Below are positions 34,289 through 41,802 of a stretch of 64,000 bases of DNA, one piece after another. A program made the translations under genes and the position numbers. Below the pieces are notes generated by a model. That model ran no database searches. It was not told the origin of the DNA and saw nothing but the letters and a program-made list of their open reading frames with translations. The stretch spans positions 57,775 through 121,774 of the forward strand of contig CACYHB010000002.1 in NCBI GenBank assembly GCA_902774015.1, read 5' to 3'. Positions within the stretch are counted from its first letter, which is position 1, and each line of letters begins with the position of its first letter. The DNA comes from Oscillospiraceae bacterium (lineage in GTDB: Bacteria; Bacillota; Clostridia; Oscillospirales; Oscillospiraceae).

Positions 34289-35537
34289 GGATTACAACAC
34301 CGAAATCATCTCCGTCGGGACGGAACTGCTCCTCGGCCATATCACCAACACCGACGCCCGGGATATCTCGGAACTCCTGTCGAAGATCGGCGTGAACGTC
34401 CGCTATCATACGGTGGTGGGGGACAACCCCCGGCGTTTGGCCGACTGTGTGCGCATCGCAAAGGAGCGGGCCGACGTGATCATCACCACCGGGGGCCTCG
34501 GCCCCACCTGCGATGATCTGACCAAGCAGATCCTGGCCGAGTGCTTTGACCTGAGGCTGGTGGTGAACGCAGCGGAACGGGCCGGGCTTTATGATTACAT
34601 CCACCCGGACAGAGCCTACACGCCCAACAACTTCACCCAGGCCATGCTGCCCGAGGGCTGCACGGTGTTTCATAATGAATGGGGCACGGCCCCCGGCTGC
34701 GCCTTCGAGAAGGACGGCAAGGTGGTCGTGATGATGCCGGGGCCGCCCAACGAGTGCGTTCCGATGTTCCGGAAATGTGCGATCCCGTATCTGAAAAAGC
34801 TCTCCGAGGAGCAGATCGTCTCCCACTCCGTGCGCATCTTCGGTATCGGCGAGAGCGGTGTGGACGATATATTTGCCGAGGAGATGAACGCCATGACAAA
34901 CCCCACCATGGCGCCCTATGCCAAGGAATGCGACTGCCTGCTGCAGATCACTGCCAAGGCGAAAAGCGAGGCGGAGGCGGAGGCGATGATGGCCCCGGTG
35001 ATCGCCCACGTGAAGGCGCGTCTGGGGGAGTACGTCTACGGGATGGATATTGAGTGCATCGAGGAGGCGGTGCTGCCGCTTCTCAAGGAGAAAGGCATGA
35101 CCTTTGCCGCGGCCGAGAGCTGCACCGGCGGAGACGTTGCCCGCCGCTTCACGGAGATCCCCGGCGCCAGCGCGGCCTTTGCGGGCGGCGTCGTGACCTA
35201 TACCAACGAGGTCAAGGCGAGGCTTCTGGGCATTGATCCGGCGCTGATCGAAGAAAAAGGCGCCGTGAGTTATGAGGTGGCCAAAGAGATGGCAGAGCGC
35301 GTCCGCACCCTGACCGGCGCAGACATCGGCGTGGGTGTGACCGGCCTCGCCGGACCGGACGGCGACGGTGTTCACGAGGTGGGCACGGTGTTCGTCTCCA
35401 TGGCAGTGGAAGGGCAGAGCTTTGTGCGTGAGCTTCACCTGGGAACCAGGCGGACCCGCAGCTTCATCCGGCGCATGGCGGGAAACCATATCTTCGATAT
35501 GATGCGGCGTTACCTCACGGGGCTTTCGGTCCTGTGA
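34281..35537 (+). CDS. cinA: CinA competence/damage-inducible protein
   Basis: A 418-residue protein with an N-terminal molybdopterin-binding-like domain (EIISVGTELLLG, TTGGLGPTCDD), ADP-ribose pyrophosphatase in studied members, and a C-terminal nicotinamide-nucleotide amidase domain (AAESCTGGDVARRF, GVTGLAGPDGDG). It cleans up damaged pyridine nucleotides. The ATG overlaps the thiI stop by 8 bp (ATGAATAA). Confidence 0.93.
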   Translation: MNKDYNTEIISVGTELLLGHITNTDARDISELLSKIGVNVRYHTVVGDNPRRLADCVRIAKERADVIITTGGLGPTCDDLTKQILAECFDLRLVVNAAERAGLYDYIHPDRAYTPNNFTQAMLPEGCTVFHNEWGTAPGCAFEKDGKVVVMMPGPPNECVPMFRKCAIPYLKKLSEEQIVSHSVRIFGIGESGVDDIFAEEMNAMTNPTMAPYAKECDCLLQITAKAKSEAEAEAMMAPVIAHVKARLGEYVYGMDIECIEEAVLPLLKEKGMTFAAAESCTGGDVARRFTEIPGASAAFAGGVVTYTNEVKARLLGIDPALIEEKGAVSYEVAKEMAERVRTLTGADIGVGVTGLAGPDGDGVHEVGTVFVSMAVEGQSFVRELHLGTRRTRSFIRRMAGNHIFDMMRRYLTGLSVL

Positions 35538-35679
35538 CAGGGCCAGCGGCGGAGAGCGCCGCGGATGCTTTTTGCGGCGATTGTTTCACCGACTTTTTAC
35601 AATTGCGCTCTTGCTTCCCGACGGGAAACATGTTAAGCTACTTATAACAAAGGAAATAAGTTTAAGGAGGTTGATCCCC

Positions 35680-36093
35680 ATGGTCAACATCATTATGGGT
35701 CTGAAAGGATCCGGCAAGACAAAGAAGCTGGTCGATCTGGTGCGGGATGCCGTCAATGCCGAGACCGGCGACGTTGTTGTGATCGAGAGAGAGCGCAAGC
35801 TCACCTTTGACATTCCTTACCAGGCCCGCCTGATCGACGCAGGCAACTATGACATCGGAAGCTACGAGTTCCTCAAGGGCCTTATCTGCGGTGTCCATGC
35901 CGGCAACTATGACATTACCCATTTCTTCATTGATAACTTCTACAAGCTCGTCAACGACAAAAGCGCGGAAGCCCTGGAGACCTTCCTCTCCTGGCTGGAA
36001 AAGTTCTCCGAGCAGGAGAACATCAGCTTTATCATCTCCGTCTCGGCGGATCCCGAAACCGTGAGTGAAAAGGTCCGCAGTTATATTCTCTGA
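35680..36093 (+). CDS. Small P-loop protein of unknown function
   Basis: A 137-residue protein beginning with a Walker A loop (IIMGLKGSGKTKKLV), ISVSADPETVSEKV near the end and FFIDNFYKLV as a possible Walker B. It has AAGGAGG 9 bp before ATG, indicating strong translation, and stands alone. It resembles short ATPases often mislabelled twitching motility protein PilT; no pilus genes are nearby. The role is unknown. Confidence 0.8.
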   Translation: MVNIIMGLKGSGKTKKLVDLVRDAVNAETGDVVVIERERKLTFDIPYQARLIDAGNYDIGSYEFLKGLICGVHAGNYDITHFFIDNFYKLVNDKSAEALETFLSWLEKFSEQENISFIISVSADPETVSEKVRSYIL

Positions 36094-36112
36094 TCGTTCT
36101 GAGCTGATACTG

Positions 36113-36145
36113 AAAACCGCCCGCTCTTTTTGAGCGGGCGGTTTT
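36113..36145. terminator. Bidirectional terminator
   Basis: AAAACCGCCCGCTC/GAGCGGGCGGTTTT, a 14-bp perfect stem with a 5-T loop, sits between the convergent P-loop gene and the fau gene and has A and T tracts on both sides. Confidence 0.92.
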
Positions 36146-36148
36146 GCG

Positions 36149-36694
36149 TCAATAGATCATTTCCTCCGTTACCACGGCGTCCATGCGCCGGTCGTGCTCC
36201 TCACAGGCAATGGCGGGAAGCTTCTGGCATTCATAGGCGACGGCGATCCGCGCCGCATCTTCGCAGCGGGGCAGATAGCGGTCATAGCAGCCTGCGCCGT
36301 GACCGAGCCGCGCGCGGTTCTCGTCAAAGGCTACGCAGGGGATGAGCACAAGGTCGATCTCTTCCGGCGGCACCGGGTTGGACGTGCGCGGATCCGGTTC
36401 GCGGATGCCGTATAGGCCGTCACACCACCCGCGCGGCTCATAAGCCTCTATCCGTCCGTGGCGAAAGCTCACAGGAAAGACGAGGCGGACGCCCCGGCTG
36501 CAGAGCGCTTCGTTCACCGCTCGCAGATCGACTTCGTCGTACAGAGCCATATAACTGAGCACGGTTTTGGCTTTCTGCACCTGCGGCAGCGTAAGAAGAC
36601 GTTTACAGATCGCGGCGGAAGCCGCCGCGCGCTCCGCTTCGCTCAAGGCGCGGCGGGCGGAGAGGGCAAGGCCGCGCTGTTCCTGTTTCGTCAT
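36149..36694 (-). CDS. fau: 5-formyltetrahydrofolate cyclo-ligase
   Basis: A 181-residue enzyme that converts 5-formyl-THF to 5,10-methenyl-THF with ATP. The C-terminal signature ARLGHGAGCYDRYL is canonical (usual form RLGxGxGYYDR) and DLVLIPCVAFDE precedes it. The ATG overlaps the folT stop (ATGA), so it is co-translated with the folate importer and falls under the same riboswitch. Confidence 0.92.
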   Translation of the reverse strand: MTKQEQRGLALSARRALSEAERAAASAAICKRLLTLPQVQKAKTVLSYMALYDEVDLRAVNEALCSRGVRLVFPVSFRHGRIEAYEPRGWCDGLYGIREPDPRTSNPVPPEEIDLVLIPCVAFDENRARLGHGAGCYDRYLPRCEDAARIAVAYECQKLPAIACEEHDRRMDAVVTEEMIY

Positions 36695-37194
36695 GATACG
36701 GATCCTTTCAGCTGCGGCAGCAGCCTGACCAGAAGGGGGATCAATGCCAGCTGCACAGCGGCAAGGATCGCGCACTGGGGTAAGCGGGAGATCAGCAGCG
36801 GCGGGTAGGGGGAGCCGTAGAGCACGGAGATCCAGAGCGTGTTGAGCAGCAGGCTCAGCAGAAGCTGGTGCACGGCCACCGCGCAGAGGATACGCGGAAA
36901 GCTCTGCTTTCGAAAGAGAAAGAGGCCGTAACACGCACCCATCAGGAAGGCAGTCAGCGTAAAGCCGGGGAAATAAGCCCCCACGGGAAACAGGACGGCG
37001 CCCAAAAAATCAGCCAGCGCCGCAACGATGCCCGCGTAAAGCGGACCCAGCAGCATGGCGGCCAGTACAACCGGAATAAAGGCAAAGCCGATCTTTGTGT
37101 TCCAGGCGCTGATGGACAGAAAGCGGGAGAGAACGATCTCCAGCGCCGTCAGCAGCGCCATGGCGGTCATGGTTTTGGTGCTGAATCTGGACAT
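36691..37194 (-). CDS. folT: ECF transporter folate-binding S component FolT
   Basis: A 167-residue membrane protein with six hydrophobic helices, typical of ECF S components: the AxxxAxxxxLSR-type start (TMTAMALLTALEIVLSRFL) and SRLPQCAILAAVQLALIP near the end. It binds folate and works with the shared EcfAA'T module, not encoded here. The THF riboswitch and an SD-sequestering hairpin upstream fix the substrate as folate. Confidence 0.9.
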   Translation of the reverse strand: MSRFSTKTMTAMALLTALEIVLSRFLSISAWNTKIGFAFIPVVLAAMLLGPLYAGIVAALADFLGAVLFPVGAYFPGFTLTAFLMGACYGLFLFRKQSFPRILCAVAVHQLLLSLLLNTLWISVLYGSPYPPLLISRLPQCAILAAVQLALIPLLVRLLPQLKGSVS

Positions 37195-37202
37195 GAATAA
37201 TT

Positions 37203-37232
37203 CTCCTTTCGTGACAGTTGCCACGAAAGGAG
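37203..37232 (-). promoter_or_regulatory. Shine-Dalgarno sequestering hairpin of folT
   Basis: In the transcript CTCCTTTCGTG pairs perfectly over 11 bp with CACGAAAGGAG around an 8-nt loop. The right arm contains the folT ribosome binding site, 8 bp before the ATG. It is the likely expression platform of the riboswitch just upstream, acting on translation. Confidence 0.8.
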
Positions 37233-37249
37233 GACCCTTTGGTGGCAGC

Positions 37250-37337
37250 GGAAGCGGAGACAGCACCGATTTCGTCCGCGGACAACTTCCCATTCCGCGG
37301 CACTCCAGGCTTACGCCAACGCGCTGCTCCTACTCTG
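37250..37337 (-). ncRNA. Tetrahydrofolate (THF) riboswitch
   Basis: The minus-strand leader of folT contains GAGTAGGAGCAGCGCGTT, then CCGCGGAATGGGAAGTTGTC, then CGCGGACGAAATCGGTGCTG and CCGCTTCC. These match, in order, the conserved blocks of the Firmicutes THF riboswitch (GUAG...GCGUU, GAAUGGGAxGUYGUC, ACGAA, CGGUG, CCGCUxC). Its place before a folate transporter is the classical one. A TATAAT -10 box lies at 37364-37369. Confidence 0.88.
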
Positions 37338-37404
37338 ACACAGATACTGACATTTTTGCTGAGATTATAGCCTTTCGGCCTTTTGGGAGGAAGGACGACA
37401 GTCC

Positions 37405-38253
37405 TTAAAACAGGTTTTCCGCGGCCGAAACAACGTGCCGGGCAAGGATCGCCGTGGTCACGGTGCCAACGCCCCTGGGGACGGGACTGATTGCCCGCAC
37501 CAGCGGCGAAACTCGATCAAATGCCACATCACCGCAGATGTTGCCGTCAATACCCTCATTAACACCCACATCGAGAACAATTTGACCGGAGTGAACAAAG
37601 CCCTCATCCACCATGCCCGCTTTGCCCACGGCAGAAATCAGAATATCCGCCTGGCGGGAAAGAAAAGCGGGATCGGGAGTCCTGCTGTGGCAGAGTGTCA
37701 CGGTGGCGTCGCGCGCACACAGGAGCATGCTCAGCGGACGCCCGACAATAAGGCTGCGGCCCAGGATCACCACACGGCTGCCGGACAGAGGGACGCCGTA
37801 ATGATCCAGCATGGCCACGCAGGCTTCGGCGGTGCAGGGAGCGAAGCCCCAGTCCCTGCCTACAAAAACACCGGCCAGGGACGGGACGGTGATGCCGTCC
37901 ACGTCCTTGTCGTTTCGCAGACGGCGGAAGACGCGCTGCGTGTCGATCTGACGGGGCAGCGGGCGAAGGACCAGAATCCCATGTATGGCAGAATCGCCGT
38001 TTGCGCGGTCCACTTCATGCAGCAGTTCCTCCGTATCGGCAGTCCATGGGAGTGCGATGCATCGGGTCTGGATCCCGGCAAGCTCGCAGCCGCGGATCGC
38101 GGCCCGCTCGTAGGACAGCGCGCCCGGATCTTCGCCGCAGCGCAGGATCGCAAGGCAGGGCTCCCTGCCGCGCTGCTTCAACAGGGCGATCCGCTCCTCC
38201 AGAGAAGCGCGGATGGCCTTCGCCACCGGCGCCCCGGTAAACAGCTCGCTCAT
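37405..38253 (-). CDS. folD: Methylenetetrahydrofolate dehydrogenase FolD, cyclohydrolase lysine missing
   Basis: A 282-residue FolD. DKDVDGITV, GRSLIVGRPLSMLL (NADP-binding) and DVGVNEGIDGNICGDV are conserved. In the YxxxK motif that gives cyclohydrolase activity, Tyr48 is kept but the lysine position is Ala52 (SYERAAIRG). The enzyme is thus predicted to be a dehydrogenase only. The gene overlaps fchA by 4 bp (ATGA), and FchA can supply the missing cyclohydrolase step. Confidence 0.92.
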   Translation of the reverse strand: MSELFTGAPVAKAIRASLEERIALLKQRGREPCLAILRCGEDPGALSYERAAIRGCELAGIQTRCIALPWTADTEELLHEVDRANGDSAIHGILVLRPLPRQIDTQRVFRRLRNDKDVDGITVPSLAGVFVGRDWGFAPCTAEACVAMLDHYGVPLSGSRVVILGRSLIVGRPLSMLLCARDATVTLCHSRTPDPAFLSRQADILISAVGKAGMVDEGFVHSGQIVLDVGVNEGIDGNICGDVAFDRVSPLVRAISPVPRGVGTVTTAILARHVVSAAENLF

Positions 38254-38876
38254 ATTTCGTTCAGACAGGCTGCCACGGCGGCGGAGACGGCTTCGGCCCT
38301 GGGCAGATACTCCGCCCGCAGCCGCAGCACCTCGTCCCGGAAGTGACAGCTCTCCGCATCTTCCGGAAGCGTGCGGGTATTGACCAGTACGTTCATGGCA
38401 GCACACTCAATGGCAGCCCTGGCAAGGGCGGCGCCGCAGCCCACGTCGCTGATGAGCAGGGGACTGGAGAGCGTGCGCGCCTGCTCCAGCAGCTCCGTCA
38501 CCGCGCAGGCGCAGCGCAGCATCTCCAGCGGGGCTTCACAGGCACCCAGCGTTGCCGCGCGAAGAAGAGAGGGCGTATCGGGATCGCTCCGGGGCAGAGA
38601 ATAAGCGGCAGCCAGCGGGGCGAAGTTCACGGCGTCTTCCTGAACAAGCAGTACCAGCCTTTGCCGCAGCTCCTCAGCCCGGGCCGCTGTTTCCAGCAGA
38701 AGGGCAGTGCGGTCGGCATATTTTTTGCGTCCGGCGGTGAGGCTGACAGCCATGGCGCATAAAGAGGACGCAAGAGCGCCGCAGAGTGCAGCAGCTCCTC
38801 CGCCGCCGGGCGTGGGCGAGACGGAGGCCAGGGCGGACGTAAAATCTCCGATTCCGATGCAGGTCAAATCTTCCAT
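38250..38876 (-). CDS. fchA: FchA-type cyclodeaminase / methenyl-THF cyclohydrolase
   Basis: A 208-residue all-helical protein of the formiminotransferase-cyclodeaminase family. SPTPGGGGAAALCGALASSL near the N-terminus is the signature, and DVGCGAALARAAIECAAMNV follows near the end. Free-standing members act as 5-formimino-THF cyclodeaminase or methenyl-THF cyclohydrolase. It is translationally coupled to folD, and its leader contains hairpin element B behind a consensus promoter. Confidence 0.92.
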   Translation of the reverse strand: MEDLTCIGIGDFTSALASVSPTPGGGGAAALCGALASSLCAMAVSLTAGRKKYADRTALLLETAARAEELRQRLVLLVQEDAVNFAPLAAAYSLPRSDPDTPSLLRAATLGACEAPLEMLRCACAVTELLEQARTLSSPLLISDVGCGAALARAAIECAAMNVLVNTRTLPEDAESCHFRDEVLRLRAEYLPRAEAVSAAVAACLNEI

Positions 38877-38912
38877 TCACAGCCCTCCCGTCCTTTGCTT
38901 TCCGATGTCCTT

Positions 38913-39105
38913 ATTATAATGATCATCGGATGGCAAAATCAATCGAGGATTCGATTGATTTTGCTGCCAAACGACAAGTATGGCAGCGAATGATTCTAAA
39001 ATCATTCGCCCGATACTCATTGCAATGAGTAGTTGGCAAAACAGCAAGGCTGTTTTGCTGCGCAGCAAAGCTGCGCAGCGAAAAGCTTTTTCGCTTTTCG
39101 CCATC
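38913..39105 (-). repeat. Seven-hairpin structured element, copy B (possible leader RNA)
   Basis: Read on the minus strand this is the same ordered set of seven stem-loops as at 19421-19612. Examples are GCGCAGC/GCTGCGC, GCAAAACAGC/GCTGTTTTGC, ACTCATT/AATGAGT, GCGAATGATT/AATCATTCGC, GCTGCCA/TGGCAGC and AATCAATCGA/TCGATTGATT. Loops and linkers such as ATCGGGCGAATGATT are conserved, and stems differ by paired changes. It lies directly after a TTGACA/TATAAT promoter and before fchA. No coding frame is supported. Confidence 0.82.
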
Positions 39106-39113
39106 ATATAAAC

Positions 39114-39141
39114 ATTATAGAGGAAAAGCGCGGCTTGTCAA
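39114..39141 (-). promoter_or_regulatory. Promoter of element B and fchA-folD
   Basis: On the minus strand TTGACA (39136-39141), 16-bp spacer, TATAAT (39114-39119). The hairpin element starts about 9 bp after the -10 box, near the expected +1. Confidence 0.85.
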
Positions 39142-39153
39142 GAAAAAATGCCC

Positions 39154-39182
39154 TTGCGCCGAAGCGGCAAAGGCTGTATACT
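39154..39182 (+). promoter_or_regulatory. Promoter of the small membrane protein and rdgB
   Basis: TTGCGC (39154-39159), 17-bp spacer, TATACT (39177-39182), divergent from the fchA promoter. Confidence 0.65.
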
Positions 39183-39216
39183 CATAAAGAAAATCACGAA
39201 AGAACGGAGAAAGAGA

Positions 39217-39501
39217 ATGAGCAGCACGAAGCTTGGTTCCCAGTGGATCGACCGCCTTTTCGGCGTCAGCGTTGCCCTGATGGGGGTGACTTCCCTGATC
39301 CTCAGCGTGACCGGCCTGGCCGACATTTCGCTGCCGGTCTGGGCGATGCGCCTTGTCGGTATCGTCAATCTGGCTTCCCTGCCGGTCCTGGGCTATTCCA
39401 TGGTCAAGAGTTTTCAGGAAAAACTCAACATGCGCAAGGCCGCGGAGGCTAAGCCCAATCGCGGCGGCGTCAAAAAGAAGAAAAAGGGGAAGAAAAAATG
39501 A
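39217..39501 (+). CDS. Small membrane protein with Lys-rich tail
   Basis: A 94-residue protein with two hydrophobic helices (about 16-37 and 43-63) and a strongly basic C-terminus ending in KKKKKGKKK. The function is unknown. ATG 39217 has GGAGAAAGAG upstream. Its stop overlaps the rdgB ATG (ATGA), so the two are translated together. Confidence 0.75.
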   Translation: MSSTKLGSQWIDRLFGVSVALMGVTSLILSVTGLADISLPVWAMRLVGIVNLASLPVLGYSMVKSFQEKLNMRKAAEAKPNRGGVKKKKKGKKK

Positions 39502-40079
39502 GACTCATCATTGCGTCCAACAACACGCACAAGCTCATCGAGATCCGGGAGATCCTGGGCAGCGAGTTTGACGATATCCTCTCCATGCGGGAGGCGGGCA
39601 TCGACCATGAGACGGTGGAAGATGGGAGCACCTTCATGGAAAACGCGGAAAAGAAAGCCCGCGAAATCGCCGACATCTCCGGCTGCTGTGCGCTGGCGGA
39701 TGACAGCGGCCTCTGTGTGGATGCGCTCGACGGCGCCCCGGGCATCTATTCTGCGCGTTTTTCGGGCGTCCACGGAGACGATGCCGCGAATAACCGCCTG
39801 CTGCTGGAGAAGCTGAAGGGCGTTGAAAACCGCGGCGCCCACTATACCTGCGCCATGGTCCTGGCCAGACCGGACGGGAGCATCGTGGAGGCCGAAGGCT
39901 ATCTCTATGGGGAGATCGCGCACGAGGAGGCCGGCAGCAACGGCTTCGGCTACGATCCGCTCTTTTATCTTCCCGAGCGCGGCTGCACAACCGCTCAGAT
40001 CAGCAGCGAGGAGAAGAACGCCATCAGTCACCGCGCCAACGCCCTGCGAGAGCTTCTGAAGAAGCTCCGGGAGGAATAG
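39498..40079 (+). CDS. rdgB: XTP/dITP pyrophosphatase
   Basis: A 193-residue HAM1/RdgB enzyme that hydrolyses ITP, dITP and XTP to monophosphates. IIASNNTHKLIEI, ADDSGLCVDALDGAPGIYSA and GSNGFGYDPLFYLPE are the family motifs; EEKNAISHRANAL closes it. It is the last core gene before the tRNA-Gln island. Confidence 0.95.
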   Translation: MRLIIASNNTHKLIEIREILGSEFDDILSMREAGIDHETVEDGSTFMENAEKKAREIADISGCCALADDSGLCVDALDGAPGIYSARFSGVHGDDAANNRLLLEKLKGVENRGAHYTCAMVLARPDGSIVEAEGYLYGEIAHEEAGSNGFGYDPLFYLPERGCTTAQISSEEKNAISHRANALRELLKKLREE

Positions 40080-40126
40080 GGCCTCACGTTCCGGGTGAAA
40101 ACGACAGAGAATTTGAAAAATAATTC

Positions 40127-40154
40127 TTGACAAACGGAAAGAATTGCGTATAAT
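40127..40154 (+). promoter_or_regulatory. Promoter of tRNA-Gln
   Basis: TTGACA (40127-40132), 16-bp spacer, TATAAT (40149-40154), both perfect, 13 bp before the tRNA. Confidence 0.92.
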
Positions 40155-40167
40155 AGCTTATGCGCTT

Positions 40168-40241
40168 AGCGGGATTGTGTAAAGGTAGCACAGCGGACTC
40201 TGACTCCGTATGTGAGGGTTCGAATCCTTCTCCCGCTGCCA
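40168..40241 (+). tRNA. tRNA-Gln (anticodon CTG), island integration target
   Basis: A 74-nt cloverleaf. The acceptor AGCGGGA pairs with TCCCGCT, the anticodon stem GCGGA/TCCGT encloses CTCTGAC (anticodon CTG), the T-arm carries GGTTCGAAT, and CCA is encoded. Its last 23 bases are duplicated at 60480-60502, so the gene is kept intact by the inserted island. Confidence 0.96.
40219..40241. repeat. attL: 23-bp direct repeat in tRNA-Gln 3' end
   Basis: These 23 bases, from the T-loop to the CCA end of tRNA-Gln, recur without mismatch at 60480-60502. Identity stops sharply on both sides (G versus C before, G versus T after). Confidence 0.93.
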
Positions 40242-40244
40242 GAT

Positions 40245-40284
40245 ATCGGCTTGAATCGTTACGATTCAAGCCGATTTTCTTTGT
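40245..40284 (+). terminator. Terminator after tRNA-Gln (island-borne)
   Basis: ATCGGCTTGAATCG/CGATTCAAGCCGAT, a 14-bp perfect stem with a TTA loop, followed by TTTCTTTG. It lies inside the island boundary, so the element brought its own terminator for the tRNA. Confidence 0.88.
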
Positions 40285-40328
40285 TTTCGGCCTCTTTTCG
40301 CTCCAAAAAGTTCCGAGCGAAAAAGTTG

Positions 40329-40350
40329 TACCCTTACCGTACCCTTACCG
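40329..40350. repeat. Arm-type integrase sites, left end
   Basis: Two adjacent copies of TACCCTTACCG (40329-40339, 40340-40350), about 90 bp inside attL. The same pair occurs in the same orientation near attR. This is the expected layout of arm sites bound by the N-terminal domain of Tn916-type integrases. Confidence 0.8.
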
Positions 40351-40407
40351 CAATGAAAATAGCCCGAAAAAATGGGATAAATACAGGGCTTTTCGGCATT
40401 TGGGTCA

Positions 40408-41607
40408 TCATATTCCGGGGATTTGTCGTACATATTCCTCCATCCGGTTTGCACTGGCCGTTTTCATGGCATCAGAGACATGCCCGTATACGTCAAGGGT
40501 AAAGGCCGCTGTGGCGTGACCCAGATTCCCCTGAACGGTCTTCACATCGTCCCCGTTTTGGAGAGACAGTACCGCGTAAGTATGGCGCAGATCATGGACT
40601 TTGGCGTTAGGCGCGCCGATCTCGACAGCAAGTTTCTTGAAATGGTTATAGACCGTTTGCGGCTGCAGCGGCGTTCCGAAGAGCGTCGTGAAGGCCAAGG
40701 CGATCCGATGCTCCGCCTCCGTCTGCCAACCTTGCCAGGCAACAGAGGCGTCTTCCTTTTGTCGGATCTGCTGCTCATAGCGCTTCTTCATCAGTTCCAT
40801 GACGTACGGAGCCGGCTTCAGGACGCGGCCCTTCCCGTTTTTGGAGGAAGCAAAGACAACGCCGCCGTCTCTCTTGGGACGCTTTTGCAGCTGCTTGTTG
40901 ATACGAATCACGCCGCGCCGGAAATCTACACAGTCCCAGGTGATACCCATGGCTTCCGCCTTGCGGACGCCGGTCAGGAGGATCACCTTCAGCAGGATGC
41001 CGTATTCCTCATCCTCCTCCGCCATCTGAAGGAGCAGCGCGACCTGATCGTCCGTCAGCGGTTCGACTTCATGCTTCTCCACACGGGGAAGGATCGTGCC
41101 CACACAGGGATTGGATCGGATATAGCCGTTGACGACCGCGACACTCATCGCCTTGCTCAGAACACCGTGCGTATTTTTGATGGTCTTCGGACAAATCCCC
41201 TGAGAGCCGTCCGGCGGCTTGAGCAGCCGATTATAAAACTGCTGAATATCCGTCCTGGTAAGTTTTCCAAGCGGAATACTGCCGAGCTGAGGCTTGATGT
41301 GCGTCTTGACACTGGCACGATAATTCTTGACGGTCGAATACTTCTTATCGCCGCAGTACTCCTTCAGCCAGAGATCCAGCCACTCGCTCAGCTTCATCTT
41401 GGACGGTTCGATATACGTTCCGTCATCGATTTCCGTTACGACTTTTGCAAGCTTTTGCCGGACTTCCTGCTGCGTCGCGCCGTAGATGGATTTCTGGATC
41501 TGCTTGCCGTCTTTATCGAAGCCGTTCGAGTATCGGCCTTCCCAGCGGCCGCCAGGACGTCTTCGGATTGTTCCGGCTCCGTTGGGATTCTTTTTAGCTT
41601 TAGACAA
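40408..41607 (-). CDS. int: Tyrosine site-specific integrase
   Basis: A 399-residue phage/Tn916-type recombinase. An N-terminal arm-binding domain (GAGTIRRRPGGRWEGRYSNG), a SAM-like core-binding domain (about 70-170) and the catalytic domain with Arg215 (LTGVRKAEAMG), His338-Asp-Leu-Arg341, His364 (LGH) and nucleophile Tyr374 (LDVYGHV). All catalytic residues are present, so it should be active. The start is TTG with a GAGG 6 bp upstream. Its stop faces the tRNA-Gln att site. Confidence 0.93.
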   Translation of the reverse strand: MSKAKKNPNGAGTIRRRPGGRWEGRYSNGFDKDGKQIQKSIYGATQQEVRQKLAKVVTEIDDGTYIEPSKMKLSEWLDLWLKEYCGDKKYSTVKNYRASVKTHIKPQLGSIPLGKLTRTDIQQFYNRLLKPPDGSQGICPKTIKNTHGVLSKAMSVAVVNGYIRSNPCVGTILPRVEKHEVEPLTDDQVALLLQMAEEDEEYGILLKVILLTGVRKAEAMGITWDCVDFRRGVIRINKQLQKRPKRDGGVVFASSKNGKGRVLKPAPYVMELMKKRYEQQIRQKEDASVAWQGWQTEAEHRIALAFTTLFGTPLQPQTVYNHFKKLAVEIGAPNAKVHDLRHTYAVLSLQNGDDVKTVQGNLGHATAAFTLDVYGHVSDAMKTASANRMEEYVRQIPGI

Positions 41608-41729
41608 TTCAACCTCGCTTTCTTCGAGTTTCCCCCAACCTGTCCGTTCGGGTTCAATACGATTATAACACTTTCGCGCTTTAAAGCAAGAAATTTATTT
41701 GCTGAGAATAGACTTTTCTGACAGAAATG

Positions 41730-41798
41730 ATGACGATCATGACGGTATGACGGTATTCAGGGGGTGCCGGAATACCGTCATGACCGTCATATCGTCAT
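41730..41798. repeat. 29-bp near-perfect inverted repeat built of ATGACGGT units
   Basis: The left arm (41730-41758) and right arm (41770-41798) are complementary except for a few bases, and contain repeated ATGACG / ATGACGGT words. It lies 4 bp beyond the stop of the RepA-like helicase. It may be the terminator of the rep operon or an iteron-type site for replication of an excised circle. Confidence 0.7.
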
Positions 41799-41802
41799 GG
41801 GG

